Under the pieces are notes generated by a model, which was given only the letters and a program-made list of their open reading frames with translations, ran no database searches and was not told the origin of the DNA. A program made the translations under genes and the position numbers. Of a stretch of 64,000 bases of DNA, positions 27,501 to 36,113 are shown one piece after another. The stretch's first letter is position 1, and every line of letters starts with the position of its first letter. The DNA lies in assembly GCA_001931535.1 (NCBI GenBank), contig CP016211.1, positions 12,756,377 through 12,820,376 of the forward strand, written 5' to 3'. The DNA is from Minicystis rosea (GTDB lineage: Bacteria > Myxococcota_A > Polyangia > Polyangiales > Polyangiaceae).

Positions 27501-30233
27501 CTCGAAGGCCTCGTGCAAGTGGTCCCGGGCCACGTGCCCGCGCTGCGTCTCCTGGAGCAGCTCCACCGCGCCATGGGCGCGCCGACTGCGCTCGGCGGCG
27601 TGCTCCGCGCCGAGGCCGAGGTCTTCACGTCGAGCCGCGCCCGCGCCGGCGCGCTGTGGGAGCTGTGCACGCTCGAAGAGCAGCTCGGCCCTTCGGTGAC
27701 GATCGACGCCCTCGGCCGCCTCGTGGGCGAATCCCCGCGCGACGCGGCCGCGCTCGACGCGACGGTGCGCATCGCCAGCAAGCTGGTGAGCGGCGTCAAC
27801 GTCCCGCTCCCCGCCGCCGTGTCCACGCGCGCGCGTCTCGTGCCGGCGATCCGGGCGCGCAAGGAGCTCGCGCGCGATCCCGTCGCGCGCGCCGTCTACC
27901 AAATCGAAGAAGCGCTCCTCGTCGAGGCGCTGGCCCCCGAGGATCCCGCGGGCGTGCGCACCTCGCTCGCCTGCTACCAGGCTGCGATCGCGCACTGGCC
28001 CGAGAGCATCCTCGGCGCGCGCGGTCTCTCGCGTCAGGCCGAGCGCGTCGGTGATCGCGGAAGCCTCATCCTCGGGCAAGTGGTGCTCTCGAAGCTGGTG
28101 GAGCGCCCCACCGATCGCGCGGCCCACATGGTCCGCGCCGCCTCCCTCCACGCCGAAGATGCGCAGCCCAAGGCGCAGGCCGAAGCGCTCGCGCTCTACG
28201 AGGAGGCGCTCCGCACCGACGCCGACTGCACGCCCGCCGCCGCCGCGCTGGCGCGCATGCTCGCGAACGACGTCCCGCGCCTCGTCGATCGCCTCAGCGT
28301 CGCCTTGGAGACGGCCGCGCGTCGCGAGCAGATCTCCCTGCTCGGCACCGAGATCGGGCGCGCCATCCTGCGGCAGCGCGAGGCGCAACCGGCCGTGGCC
28401 GAGCCCATCGACGCGGGCCTGGGCGTGACCGCCATGCGGCACGTGCTCGCCGTCGCGCCCGACGACGTGGGCGCGCTGCTCCTCACCGCGCGCCTGCTCA
28501 CCGCGCAGCGCGTCTGGTCCGAAGCGCGCGACACCTTGCTGCGCGCCATCTCCGTCGCGCCCTCCGTCGACGTCGAGAGCCGCATCGTCGCGCACTTCCT
28601 CCTCGCCGATCTGTACGAGACCAAGCTCGGCGATCTCGCGCAGGCGCAGGCTGCGCTCCAAGCCGTCCTCGCCGTCGACGACAAGAACCGCAACGCGTTG
28701 GAGCGCCTCGTTCAGGTGGCGACGTTGCGCGGGGATCGCGCGCTCGGCATCCAGACCCTCACCCGCCTCGCCGAGATCGCCCCCGATCCGGCGGGCCGCG
28801 TGGAGGTCGACCTCCGGCTCGCCGAGGCGTGCCGCGAGGCCGGCGACTCGGTGGCCCGCGTGCGCGCCCTCGCCGATGCGCTCGCGACGCTGCCGAGCGA
28901 CGCGCGCGCGGCCAGCGCGCTCTCGCGGCTCTACCGCATCGACACGCAGGACGGCGCCGCCTGCTACGTGGCGGCCTTGCAGCAGGTGATCGACATCGCC
29001 GCCGCGCGGCGCCTGCCCATCGACGCGCGCTGGCTCGTCACCATGGGCATGCTCGAGGTCACGGTGCTCCTCCGCGCCCGCGAGGGCGTCGCGCACCTCA
29101 CGCAGGCCGTGCAGCTCCCCGGCGCGCCGCCCGACACCCGCGTCGCGCTCGCCCGTGGTCTCGAAGCCGCGGGCCGCAACGGCGAAGCCGTGCAGGTCTT
29201 CCGCGACGTCCTCAGCACCGACGGCGAGGTCTTCGCGCGCGTCACCGAGCTCTCGTCGGCGCTCGCCTCCTTCGAGGCCGCGCTCGCCAAGGAGGGCCGC
29301 GTCGAGGAGCGCCTCGCCGTCGAAGAGGTCCGCGGCTGCCTCGGCGAGGTGAAGCCCGACCGCCTCTCTCGCCTGCGCGCGCGTCGCCTCCCCGAGTCCG
29401 CGCCGTACGCCATGTCGCTCGCCGGCGCCGAGCTGCTCCGCCTCCTCGTCCCCGAGGCGCGCACGCCGCTCCTCGAGATCGCCGCGGCCGTGCAGCCGAT
29501 CGCCGCCAAGGTCCTGCGCTTCGAGCTGAGCAACATCGGCGTCTCGTCGCGTGATCGCCTGAGCGCGCGCGACGGCCACCCCACGCGCGTGCTCGCCGAT
29601 CGCGTCGCCCGCGCGCTCGGCATCGAGTCCTTCGAGATCTACCTGAGCCCCGGCTGGCAAGGCGCGGCGCGCGTGTACCCGGGCGATCCTCCGGCCATCG
29701 TCGGATCGACCACCTTCGCCGAGCTGCCCGAGCCCGAGCAGCTCTACGCGCTCGCGCGTCTCCTCGTCCGCGTCGCGCTCGGGCCCACGTGGCTCGACGA
29801 GCTCCCCGTCGACGCGGCGGACGGTTTGTTCCTGGCCTCGATGCGCGCCGTGGAGCCGACCTTCGCCGGCGGCGAGCTGACCCCGCAGCGCGAGTCGATG
29901 GCGCAGTCCTTCCTGCCCGCCGTGCAGCGCGCCATCGGCCGCCGCCAGAAGAAGCAGATCGAAGAGATCGCCCCGACCATCACCAGCAACTACGACGCCC
30001 GCGCCATCACCATCGGCGTGCGCCGCAGCGAGTACCGCGTGGCCTACGTCCTCGGCGGCGATCTCATCGCCGCCGTCGACTACCTCCGCCGCTTCGATCG
30101 CGACATCGGTCGCGCCGCGGAGGATCCGCGCGTGCTCCTCTCCCACCCCGTGACCAACGAGCTCCTGCGCTACGCGCTCTCCGCGGACGGCGTGGCGGAG
30201 CGGCGAAAGGTGGGCGCGACCTGGGGTGGATGA
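24513..30233 (+). CDS. Giant tetratricopeptide-type repeat protein
   Basis: About 1906 residues from GTG at 24513. Residues 1-165 are Pro/Ser/Thr-rich and disordered, with recurring TMPGV motifs. From about 175 to 1600 the chain is an almost unbroken run of helix pairs with the TPR pattern of small and aromatic residues (for example AARAYVELGLHLERVADDRAGARAAYEAA). The last 250 residues form a different alpha/beta domain (FEIYLSPGWQGAARVYPG onward). No signal peptide is seen. Large TPR proteins in myxobacteria serve as scaffolds; no specific partner can be named. The start is uncertain: ATG at 24561 is an alternative, while the open frame back to 22410 overlaps two antisense genes and is rejected. 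Confidence 0.85.
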   Translation: MAEQNDQGPKRQPQLTMEPAEDGWDNPEPATTQGQRRANTLPGVSSAAPAGARPVPPSRVPIQVPAASSPPPATPNAPLVTMPGVPSTPSPTAVSLTSPKAPPPLRRTIAAGAAASNTPPTPPATPKPGPSGTTMPGVAAGPSAPAGRPPPPPASRSAAIKAAVAAAAVEIAEEAQSSPEAELRRRAERLRAAGDEVGAARAYVELGLHLERVADDRAGARAAYEAARGLSRRLEPALSRLRRLLEGRGDLSRAIDLLDDELAVAEGDALKADLRAERARVSDALARPTDAAAGYAQARADHAEALRLAPQHPAALRGLESVLRRELAVRPSKELAAQLASHLEMLAEAYAPAAGAERPDGDVRLAAWLHVERAAVLDRQLQKPEMARMALERAVAFEPAPGPVRAALTRHLVRHGETAILIASLSVEAEHERDDDRAARLLYTAARLIVDKLGAQTATTEGQARASSPGILDAIQLLQRASVRAPQHSPTSQRTLAELIRLLELHGDQERAAEVRQKRLGLLVAASAPAEAVTHEHVRLSEIFDGLGRADQSAYHAEQALLADPDDVSTRERLDRALQRLGRHEDRVRTWIGEANGRRPVPVRVAALLRAADIAERHLRRPDEAIAHLRAGWAIDPGNASIFEALSALLAPPARDPETDGRGVRARLELYTQAAQAATDPARKVGLLEKLVSIWEDELGQPARAVEELTRILAIEPTRRTAILALARNAQRAGDHKQHARALQAEADLTKEPAQQRRLLLRAADLHNELLGDRDRALSLVDRALAIDASDPEALRARLRINEKAGRFEDARATLLRMIAAETDDGRRFALWLEVARLDEQRLRRPYDASAAYAQAAAIRPKSPLPALEIARILRAEGNPKKLVEALMGLCASAPDENEYAKHLFQAAEAHELMIGDDAAALRCLTQADALSNAARDPAILEAMERIHVRASANAELAALYPRWIARQPPAAVDHGLRVALASVLAETSREEAVALLEGLVQVVPGHVPALRLLEQLHRAMGAPTALGGVLRAEAEVFTSSRARAGALWELCTLEEQLGPSVTIDALGRLVGESPRDAAALDATVRIASKLVSGVNVPLPAAVSTRARLVPAIRARKELARDPVARAVYQIEEALLVEALAPEDPAGVRTSLACYQAAIAHWPESILGARGLSRQAERVGDRGSLILGQVVLSKLVERPTDRAAHMVRAASLHAEDAQPKAQAEALALYEEALRTDADCTPAAAALARMLANDVPRLVDRLSVALETAARREQISLLGTEIGRAILRQREAQPAVAEPIDAGLGVTAMRHVLAVAPDDVGALLLTARLLTAQRVWSEARDTLLRAISVAPSVDVESRIVAHFLLADLYETKLGDLAQAQAALQAVLAVDDKNRNALERLVQVATLRGDRALGIQTLTRLAEIAPDPAGRVEVDLRLAEACREAGDSVARVRALADALATLPSDARAASALSRLYRIDTQDGAACYVAALQQVIDIAAARRLPIDARWLVTMGMLEVTVLLRAREGVAHLTQAVQLPGAPPDTRVALARGLEAAGRNGEAVQVFRDVLSTDGEVFARVTELSSALASFEAALAKEGRVEERLAVEEVRGCLGEVKPDRLSRLRARRLPESAPYAMSLAGAELLRLLVPEARTPLLEIAAAVQPIAAKVLRFELSNIGVSSRDRLSARDGHPTRVLADRVARALGIESFEIYLSPGWQGAARVYPGDPPAIVGSTTFAELPEPEQLYALARLLVRVALGPTWLDELPVDAADGLFLASMRAVEPTFAGGELTPQRESMAQSFLPAVQRAIGRRQKKQIEEIAPTITSNYDARAITIGVRRSEYRVAYVLGGDLIAAVDYLRRFDRDIGRAAEDPRVLLSHPVTNELLRYALSADGVAERRKVGATWGG

Positions 30234-30319
30234 GCCCCGTCATCGCGGCATGAAGGCGAGCACGGGAAGAAGGACCGGACACCGCGCATCGGGTGATGCG
30301 TGCGTCCGGCGTAGGGGAT

Positions 30320-30338
30320 CGTCACCGGGGCGGTGACG
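30320..30338. terminator. Small hairpin after TPR gene
   Basis: CGTCACC (30320-30326) and GGTGACG (30332-30338) pair with a five-base loop in the gap between the TPR gene and the convergent YXWGXW lipoprotein gene. There is no T tract, so terminator function is only possible. Confidence 0.35.
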
Positions 30339-30443
30339 TGTTGGAGGGGGAGCGTGCGCTCGTCGGGATGCGCTGACGATGCGCGAAGGAGGCGGGGTTC
30401 GTCGAGGTTCTGGGAGCGTCACCGCGCTGGGTGATGCCGGCGT

Positions 30444-30860
30444 TCAGCGGCGGATCCAGTGGCCGGGCACGTACTCCCAGCGACGGCCGACGTTGCTCCA
30501 GCGCGGGCCGACGTACTCGAGGTGATCGCGGCGCGCCTCCCAGCGGCCGCCGATCCACACGTGCTGGTAGCCGTTCCAGCGCCAGTAACCAGGAGCCCAG
30601 AAGTGCCGCGCGCTGGGGGCGCGGCCGGGGGTCTCGTGTCGCATCGCGGGCGGCGCGTGGGGCGCGTAGTAGTGCACGCCGTAGTGGAAGCGCAGCGCGT
30701 TCTGCTCGACGCCCGCCGCCTGCTCTTCGACCGGCGCGGTCGCCGCGGTCTCTTCGGGGGCGATCGCGTCGCCGGCATCGACCGGCGCGTTGCAACCGAT
30801 CACCGCCATCGAGCCGAGCATCATCACCGCCGCAACCATCGCCTTGCCGTTGAGCTTCAT
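30444..30860 (-). CDS. YXWGXW-repeat-type lipoprotein
   Basis: A 138-residue lipoprotein with lipobox AVIGC (Cys23). After an acidic linker the second half is rich in Trp and Tyr in the pattern of YXWGXW repeats: FWAPGYWRWNGYQHVWIGGRWE and then WEYVPGHWIRR. Such small proteins are common in proteobacterial envelopes and have no known activity. ATG at 30860 starts a good signal peptide (MKLNGKAMVAAVMMLGSM). The gene converges with the TPR gene and is divergent from a DUF2834 protein gene. Confidence 0.85.
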   Translation of the reverse strand: MKLNGKAMVAAVMMLGSMAVIGCNAPVDAGDAIAPEETAATAPVEEQAAGVEQNALRFHYGVHYYAPHAPPAMRHETPGRAPSARHFWAPGYWRWNGYQHVWIGGRWEARRDHLEYVGPRWSNVGRRWEYVPGHWIRR

Positions 30861-31121
30861 GTTCGTCTTCCTTCCGTGCCTCCGACCTCTCTCGGTCGGG
30901 GTGTGTGTTCTGACGAGAGCTTCAGCAACGGCCGGGCCAACCCGAAGCGCCGCGCGATCCCGCCGATTTCAGCGAAATCCGAAGCGACCCGCAGCGCGGC
31001 AGCGTCACAGTCGGCGTCACACCCGGCCGGCGTTCCGCTCGAGCGGCGCAACAGCACGCGCATGATGTTCGTCGCGGCCGAAGCGCGCCGTCGCGTGCAT
31101 CGTCTCGCTACGATGCTCGGC

Positions 31122-31490
31122 ATGGCGCACCCCCCGTCGCGTCGCCCGACGCCTCTCATGATCTTCTTCGGTCTCTGCGCGCTCGCCGGTGCCGTCGTGC
31201 CTTGGCACTTCAACCTGGCGTACTTCCACGAGCACGGGCGCTTCTTCACCGCGGGGGAGTTTCTGGCCGCGGGCTTTCAGGTCTCGCCGATGCACAGCTC
31301 CATCGCGTCCGACTTCTGGATCGGCACCACGCCCGCGTTGGTGTGGATGATCGTGGAGGCGCGCCGGCTGCGCATGGCGCGGCCTTGGGCTTACGTGGTG
31401 ATCACGTTCCTGGTGGCGTTCGCGTGCGCGTTCCCGCTCTTCCTGTTGATGCGGGAACGGCGCCTCTCCGCCGAGCCGCGCGCGAGCTGA
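31122..31490 (+). CDS. DUF2834 family membrane protein
   Basis: A 122-residue protein with three membrane segments: about 12-30, 65-80 and 90-110. The pattern VVPWHFNLAYF near residue 24, SDFWIGTTPALVWMIVEARRLRM in the middle and FPLFLLMRERR at the end is typical of DUF2834, a small family of unknown function in the inner membrane. ATG at 31122 is preferred; ATG at 31113 in the same frame is possible. The frame is open further upstream but without coding character. It converges with the VTT-domain gene with 21 bases between. Confidence 0.78.
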   Translation: MAHPPSRRPTPLMIFFGLCALAGAVVPWHFNLAYFHEHGRFFTAGEFLAAGFQVSPMHSSIASDFWIGTTPALVWMIVEARRLRMARPWAYVVITFLVAFACAFPLFLLMRERRLSAEPRAS

Positions 31491-31511
31491 CGCGTCACGC
31501 GGCGCGCGGGC

Positions 31512-32189
31512 TCATTGCGGGCTCGCGGCCGAAGCGCTGGGAGCGTCGCGCCGGCACCGCGCGCGCTGGAACATCCAGAACGCGGTGCCGATCGCGATCG
31601 TCGCCGCGCCGATGCCGATCCACGCCGACGCCGACAGCGAGCGCATCCAATCGAAGAGCTTCGGGCCGAAGTAGCTCGTCGCCAGGAGCGGGAGGAAATA
31701 GCCCACGAACGAGCCCCAGAAATGCGTCCAGAAGCGCACCTTCGAGACGCCGAAGAAGGCGTGGAGCAGGGGCGGCATCCAGAAGATGAAGCGCAGCGTG
31801 ACGACGGTGGCGAAGGCGCGCTTGCCGAGCGCGTCGTCGTAGGCGCGGAAGCGCGCGGGCACGCGCTGCGACACCCAATCACGGGCCACGAAGCGCGCGA
31901 ACGAGAAGCCCACGACGCTCGCCGACATCGTCCCGGCCATCGAGAGCGCGAACGCGGTGGGCCAAGGCCAGATGAGCGGCGCCGCCCAGACGAACACCGT
32001 GCCCGGCATGCCGAAGGGCTGGAGCAACGTGTAGGCGCCGAGGAACGCCGCGTAGCCCCACGGGCCGAGCTCCACGAGCGCCTGCTTCACGCGCGCGGGC
32101 TCGGCGAACAGGTGGAAGAGGCCGAGGCGCTGGGCGATCACGACGATCGCGAGCGCGGCGACGACGGCTGCGATCCTTGCCTTTTGCAC
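31512..32189 (-). CDS. VTT-domain (TVP38/TMEM64, DedA-like) membrane protein
   Basis: About 225 residues with five or six membrane segments. The core GYAAFLGAYTLLQPFGMPGTVFVWAA, then AGTMSASVVGFSFARFVARDW and later FWMPPLLHAFFGVSKVRF, is the VTT (SNARE-associated) domain in which a G-x-x-x-[VYA] motif and the conserved Phe-Ala-Arg/Gly-Arg positions are found. DedA/VTT proteins act as lipid scramblases or flippases in other bacteria. GTG at 32189 is chosen: the frame continues to ATG at 32273, but those 28 codons use A/T-ending codons foreign to this genome and are probably intergenic. Divergent from the DUF6688-like gene. Confidence 0.82.
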   Translation of the reverse strand: MQKARIAAVVAALAIVVIAQRLGLFHLFAEPARVKQALVELGPWGYAAFLGAYTLLQPFGMPGTVFVWAAPLIWPWPTAFALSMAGTMSASVVGFSFARFVARDWVSQRVPARFRAYDDALGKRAFATVVTLRFIFWMPPLLHAFFGVSKVRFWTHFWGSFVGYFLPLLATSYFGPKLFDWMRSLSASAWIGIGAATIAIGTAFWMFQRARCRRDAPSASAASPQ

Positions 32190-32335
32190 GCGGGGCTCGA
32201 TTCTGGAGGCTCCGGGCACTGCGTCCAGGGGAAAAGCTCGGCCTTCACGAAGATTCACAGATGGATCCTCCATCGGTCCGCCACGAAACTTCCTTTCGAC
32301 ACGTGCTCGACGCCCTGCGAGCTTGAGGGGACGTC

Positions 32336-33562
32336 ATGATCGAACCGCCCGCGCCGCCTCCGAGTCGGATCCTCGATGTCGTCATCGCGCTGGCTTTCGC
32401 GGCCGGTTACGGCGCGCCGGTGATCGCGCTCGTGGCCGCGGGCTTCGGCTTCGTGCATCCGCTGCTCGGCTTCATCGCGGGGGCCGTGAGCCTGCTCGTG
32501 GCGTCGATCGCGCTGTATCGGCAGCTGCGGCGCGAGGGGCGGAGGCCGTTCTTCGTGATGTTCGAGGTGCTGGTGCTCGGCGTGCTCCCGGTGTGGGGCC
32601 TCGCGTACAACCACTATCTCGGGCACCCGACGTGCGAGGTGAGCTCGTGCAGCGCGAGCTCGACCGTGTTTCGTCCCCTCGCGGAGCCCGAGGTGTACGG
32701 GCTCTTCGCGCTCCATGTGCTCACTATCGTGGCCTATGCCATCTCGCGGCGGCGGCCGGCGGCGCTCGTGCCGATCGCGGAGGCGTGGGTGCACGCGACG
32801 CTCCTCGTGGGGATGGTGGTGCACGCGCTGCTCACGGTGCACTTCGGGATGTGGACGCTGGCGGTGGCGCTCGTGCCGCCGTTGTTCCTGCCCTGCGCGG
32901 CGCCGCTCATCACAGTGATTCTCTACGGACGCCAGCTTCGCGCGCGTTTGATCCGCCGCGGCATCGAGGCCGCCACGCCGGCCGCGACGGTGCCCAACGA
33001 TTCGCCGTATCGCACGGGGCCGCTGCAGGAGCCGCTCGCGGCGACGCCTCGGATTCATCGGCCCACGCTGCTCCGCGCCGTGGCCATGGCGCCCGCGCTG
33101 CTCGGGCTGCACGCCGTCGTGCAAGCGCTCTGGTTCGGCCGGCCCGACGCGGCCCTCGCCGTCGTCACCGGCACGTGCGGGCACATGCTCTCGTCGATGC
33201 CGGTCACGGTGATCCCGCGGGACTGTCATTACCTCTGCACCGTCGCGGCGCGGGGGCATGCGTGGCTCGTGCGGCCCGAGCGGCTCGGGCGTCGCGGTGG
33301 CATCGACATCGTGGTCAATCGGCAGCTCGCGCTGGCCAACGCCTTCGAGGACTTGCTCCACGAGCGCTGGCCGCGCTTCGGCCGGCTCGCGCGGCGCATC
33401 TACGATCGTGTCGGCCTGCCGGTGAGCCGCTACATCCAACGTCGCTGGCTCGCCGATCTCGTGTACCTCGCGATGAAGCCGGCGGAGTGGCTGTTCTATG
33501 CGGCGCTCCTCCTGCTCGACCGCGGTGAGCCCGAGGCGCGCATCGATCGCATGTATCGGTGA
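32336..33562 (+). CDS. Membrane protein resembling DUF6688
   Basis: A 408-residue protein with seven or so membrane segments in the first 220 residues and near 260-280. The C-terminal cytoplasmic part, with DCHYLCTVAARGH (about 300-312), then RLGRRGG and VNRQLALANAFEDLL and a KPAEWLFYAALLLLD last helix, matches my memory of DUF6688 proteins. The conserved Cys and His in DCHYLC and the Asn-Arg-Gln motif could form an active or metal site; this is a guess. ATG at 32336 overlaps nothing. Neighbours give no functional hint. Confidence 0.7.
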   Translation: MIEPPAPPPSRILDVVIALAFAAGYGAPVIALVAAGFGFVHPLLGFIAGAVSLLVASIALYRQLRREGRRPFFVMFEVLVLGVLPVWGLAYNHYLGHPTCEVSSCSASSTVFRPLAEPEVYGLFALHVLTIVAYAISRRRPAALVPIAEAWVHATLLVGMVVHALLTVHFGMWTLAVALVPPLFLPCAAPLITVILYGRQLRARLIRRGIEAATPAATVPNDSPYRTGPLQEPLAATPRIHRPTLLRAVAMAPALLGLHAVVQALWFGRPDAALAVVTGTCGHMLSSMPVTVIPRDCHYLCTVAARGHAWLVRPERLGRRGGIDIVVNRQLALANAFEDLLHERWPRFGRLARRIYDRVGLPVSRYIQRRWLADLVYLAMKPAEWLFYAALLLLDRGEPEARIDRMYR

Positions 33563-33788
33563 GCGCCGGCGAGATCGCCAATCCGGGAGGAGATATCGTA
33601 TCTCCGGCACCTCGATGGGGGAGGCGCCGACATCGGTGGGGAGCCTCACGAGCGGTGTCGCGGGGTGGTAACGAGCGCGCGACCCACGAGCACGTCGTCG
33701 CGGTGAGCGCTTCGGGAGGCGTTTCGCGCGTGCGCGGCGTCGATTGACGCGCCTCGGCACGACATGCTCGAATCAGGTAGGGGACTTG

Positions 33789-34316
33789 ATGGCGACCTTT
33801 TCCGACCCGAGCGGCGACTACAACCCGTATGCACCACCCTCCGCGAGCTCAGACTCGCCGTCGACACCGCCCGAGGACGAGGACGAGATAGTCATCCTCG
33901 CGGAGCGCGGGACGCGTTTTTGGGGACGGACCCTCGATGACCTCCTGCTCGGCTTGAGCGTCATACCGAGCCTCTTCGTGATCGACAGCTTGAAGGAGGA
34001 GACGGCGCTGCGCCTGTTGGTCATGGGGACGCTGCCGCTCGTGTTGCTCTGCTACCAGTGGTACCTCGTCAGCACCACGGGGCAGTCCATCGCGAAGCGC
34101 TGGCTCAACATGAAGATCGTCCGGATGGACGGCTCGCCGGCGGGTTTCGTGTCGGGGGTGCTCCTGCGCTCGTGGATCCCGTTCGTCCTCAACATGGTTC
34201 CGTATGTCGGCAGCTTCGCCGCGTTCATCGACTCCGTCATGATCTTCGGCGACCAGCGCCGCTGCCTCCACGATCAGATCGCCGGGACCAAGGTCATCCA
34301 GGTCCGCCGCTCGTAG
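33789..34316 (+). CDS. RDD family membrane protein (first copy)
   Basis: A 175-residue protein: a 45-residue acidic, Pro/Ser-rich cytoplasmic head, then the RDD domain with RFWGRTLDDLLLG near residue 44 and three membrane segments, including TGQSIAKRWLNMKIVRMDG, a typical RDD inner loop, and a DQRRCLHDQIAGTKVI end. RDD proteins are small inner-membrane proteins, some of which are thought to move ions or solutes. ATG at 33789 is preceded by AGGGGA at a good distance; the frame upstream to 33744 has no coding character. It begins the gene series that leads to MoxR, with 19 bases before the next gene. Confidence 0.86.
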   Translation: MATFSDPSGDYNPYAPPSASSDSPSTPPEDEDEIVILAERGTRFWGRTLDDLLLGLSVIPSLFVIDSLKEETALRLLVMGTLPLVLLCYQWYLVSTTGQSIAKRWLNMKIVRMDGSPAGFVSGVLLRSWIPFVLNMVPYVGSFAAFIDSVMIFGDQRRCLHDQIAGTKVIQVRRS

Positions 34317-34335
34317 CGCGTCTCGCCCCCTGCCC

Positions 34336-35112
34336 ATGCTGAAGCGCGAAGCCTCCCGCGAGCCGATCGACACGACCACCGAGATCGAGACGCCCGAGCA
34401 CGTGCGTTTTCGTTATCAAGTGGCCGGCCCCGCGATGCGCGCGCTCGCGTGGCTCATCGACGCCTTGGCGCGCGCGGCGATCGCGTTCGTCATCGGCATC
34501 GTCGCCGTCATCGCCGGGCTCTCGACGGACAGCATCGAACAGGCCTCGTCCGGCGTGGTCTTCGTCGTGATGTTCTTGCTCGAGTGGTGGTACTACGTCT
34601 TCTTCGAGACGCTCTGGAGCGGCCGCACGCCGGGCAAGCGCGCGCTCTCGCTGCGCGTCGTGACCGAGGGCGGCCACCCGCTGACCTTCGTGAGCAGCGT
34701 CCTCCGGAACTTCCTGCGCGCGGCCGATTTCCTGCCGTTTCTCTATGCCATCGGCCTCGTGGTGATGGGGCGTGATCGACGCTTCCGGCGGCTCGGCGAT
34801 CTCGCCGCCGGCACCATCGTCATCGCCGAGGAGCGCCACACCGTGGCCGCGCCGCTCCGTCTCGATCCTCCGCCGACGGCGGCCGAGCTCGGGCGCATCC
34901 CACAGCGCGTGCCCCTCACCGGCGAGGAGCTCTCCGCGGTCGAGCTGTTCCTCCGCCGGCACGGGCGCCTCTCGCCCGCGCGCGAGAACGAGCTCGCCGA
35001 GATGGTGGCGCCCGTCTTCGCGCGGCGGCTCGGCGTTCGCTACAAGGACGCGTCGCGCTTCCTCGGCCTCCTCTATCATCGCGCCCGCAACCCGCAGCAG
35101 GGGAAGACATGA
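34336..35112 (+). CDS. RDD family membrane protein (second copy)
   Basis: A 258-residue protein. Residues 20-165 are an RDD domain with three membrane segments: AMRALAWLIDALARAAIAF, FVVMFLLEWWYYVFFETLW and FLRAADFLPFLYAIGLVVMG, with SGRTPGKRALSLRVV and RRLGDLAAGTIVI as the family motifs. The last 90 residues are a soluble helical tail. In many bacteria an RDD gene is next to SpoIIM, MoxR and DUF58 genes, as here. Its final four bases overlap the next start (ATGA at 35109-35112), which indicates translational coupling. Confidence 0.88.
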   Translation: MLKREASREPIDTTTEIETPEHVRFRYQVAGPAMRALAWLIDALARAAIAFVIGIVAVIAGLSTDSIEQASSGVVFVVMFLLEWWYYVFFETLWSGRTPGKRALSLRVVTEGGHPLTFVSSVLRNFLRAADFLPFLYAIGLVVMGRDRRFRRLGDLAAGTIVIAEERHTVAAPLRLDPPPTAAELGRIPQRVPLTGEELSAVELFLRRHGRLSPARENELAEMVAPVFARRLGVRYKDASRFLGLLYHRARNPQQGKT

Positions 35113-36113
35113 TCGCGCGCACCCAGGACGAGCTGGTCGCGGCGCGCACGCGCGATTGGCAGGAGCTCGACCGGCTCCTCGCCGGCGGCGACGGGCTGCA
35201 AGGCAAGGACGGCGCGACCATCTCGCGCGTCGCCGCGCTCTACCGCGCGCTCTGCACCGATCTGATGCGCGCCCGCGCCGCGCGCGTGACGCCCGATCTC
35301 TCGGCCTACCTCGACAGCCTGGCCGCGCGCGCCCACGGCGCGCTCTATGGTGCGCGGCCCTTCCAGACACCGGTCATCCTGGCCTTCTTCACGCGCGATT
35401 TTCCCCGCGCGCTCCGGGCCAACGGGCGCGTGTTCGCCATCGCCTGCGCGCTCTTCTTCGTGCCCTTCGTCGCGGGCCTGTTGGGCGCGCTCGCCTCCGA
35501 AGACTTCGCCACCAGAGTGCTCCCCGCGCAGGCGCTCGAGCAGATGGCGCGCATGCATTCGCACGGCTTCGCCCAAGGACGGGACGCCGGCGCCGACGTG
35601 GGCATGGCGGGCTTCTACGTCCAACACAACATCGGCATCGCCTTCCGCTGCTTCTCCACCGGCATCCTGTTCGGCATCGGGAGCCTCTTCTTCCTCGTGT
35701 ACAACGGCCTCATGACGGGCGTGAACGTCGGCTACGTCATGGCCGTCGGCCACGGCGCCAACATCTGGACGTTCATGTGCAGCCACGCGCCGTTCGAGCT
35801 CGGGGCCATCATGATCGCGGGCGGCGCCGGCCTGCAGATGGGCTACGCGCTCGTCGACACCGGCGGCCTCACGCGCGTGGGATCGCTGCGCCGCGCGCGC
35901 ACCTCGATCGTGCAGCAGGTCCTGGGCGCCGCGGTGATGCTCCTCATTGCCGCGTTGCTCGAAGGGTTCTGGTCGCCGTCCTCGCTCCCGTCGCCCGTCA
36001 AATGGGCCGCGTCGGGCGTGAACACGCTGCTCATCGTGCTGTATCTGGCGCTCGCTGGCCGTGAGCGACGTGAGCCACGTGAGCAACACGCGCCTTCGGA
36101 GCCGGCGCGATGA
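35109..36113 (+). CDS. SpoIIM/stage II sporulation protein M family membrane protein
   Basis: A 334-residue membrane protein of the SpoIIM family (COG1300). A soluble N-terminal helical part (1-90) precedes five or six membrane segments. Family marks include FYVQHNIGIAFRCFSTGILFGIGSLFFLVYNGLMTG near the middle, in which the H-N-I and G-x-L-F-G-x-G-x-x-x-x-L-x-x-N-G pattern is conserved, and HAPFELGAIMIAGGAGLQMGYAL. In Bacillus, SpoIIM helps engulfment; the many homologues beside MoxR/RDD genes have no known function. Its start and stop both share four bases with neighbours (ATGA). Confidence 0.9.
   Translation: MIARTQDELVAARTRDWQELDRLLAGGDGLQGKDGATISRVAALYRALCTDLMRARAARVTPDLSAYLDSLAARAHGALYGARPFQTPVILAFFTRDFPRALRANGRVFAIACALFFVPFVAGLLGALASEDFATRVLPAQALEQMARMHSHGFAQGRDAGADVGMAGFYVQHNIGIAFRCFSTGILFGIGSLFFLVYNGLMTGVNVGYVMAVGHGANIWTFMCSHAPFELGAIMIAGGAGLQMGYALVDTGGLTRVGSLRRARTSIVQQVLGAAVMLLIAALLEGFWSPSSLPSPVKWAASGVNTLLIVLYLALAGRERREPREQHAPSEPAR

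Noticed and set aside
24804..30146. Open frame of 1780 codons on the minus strand
   Set aside because: It is fully antisense to the TPR gene. GC-ending codons on one strand remove stops on the other; the protein is Arg/Gly/Glu-rich with no fold-like pattern.
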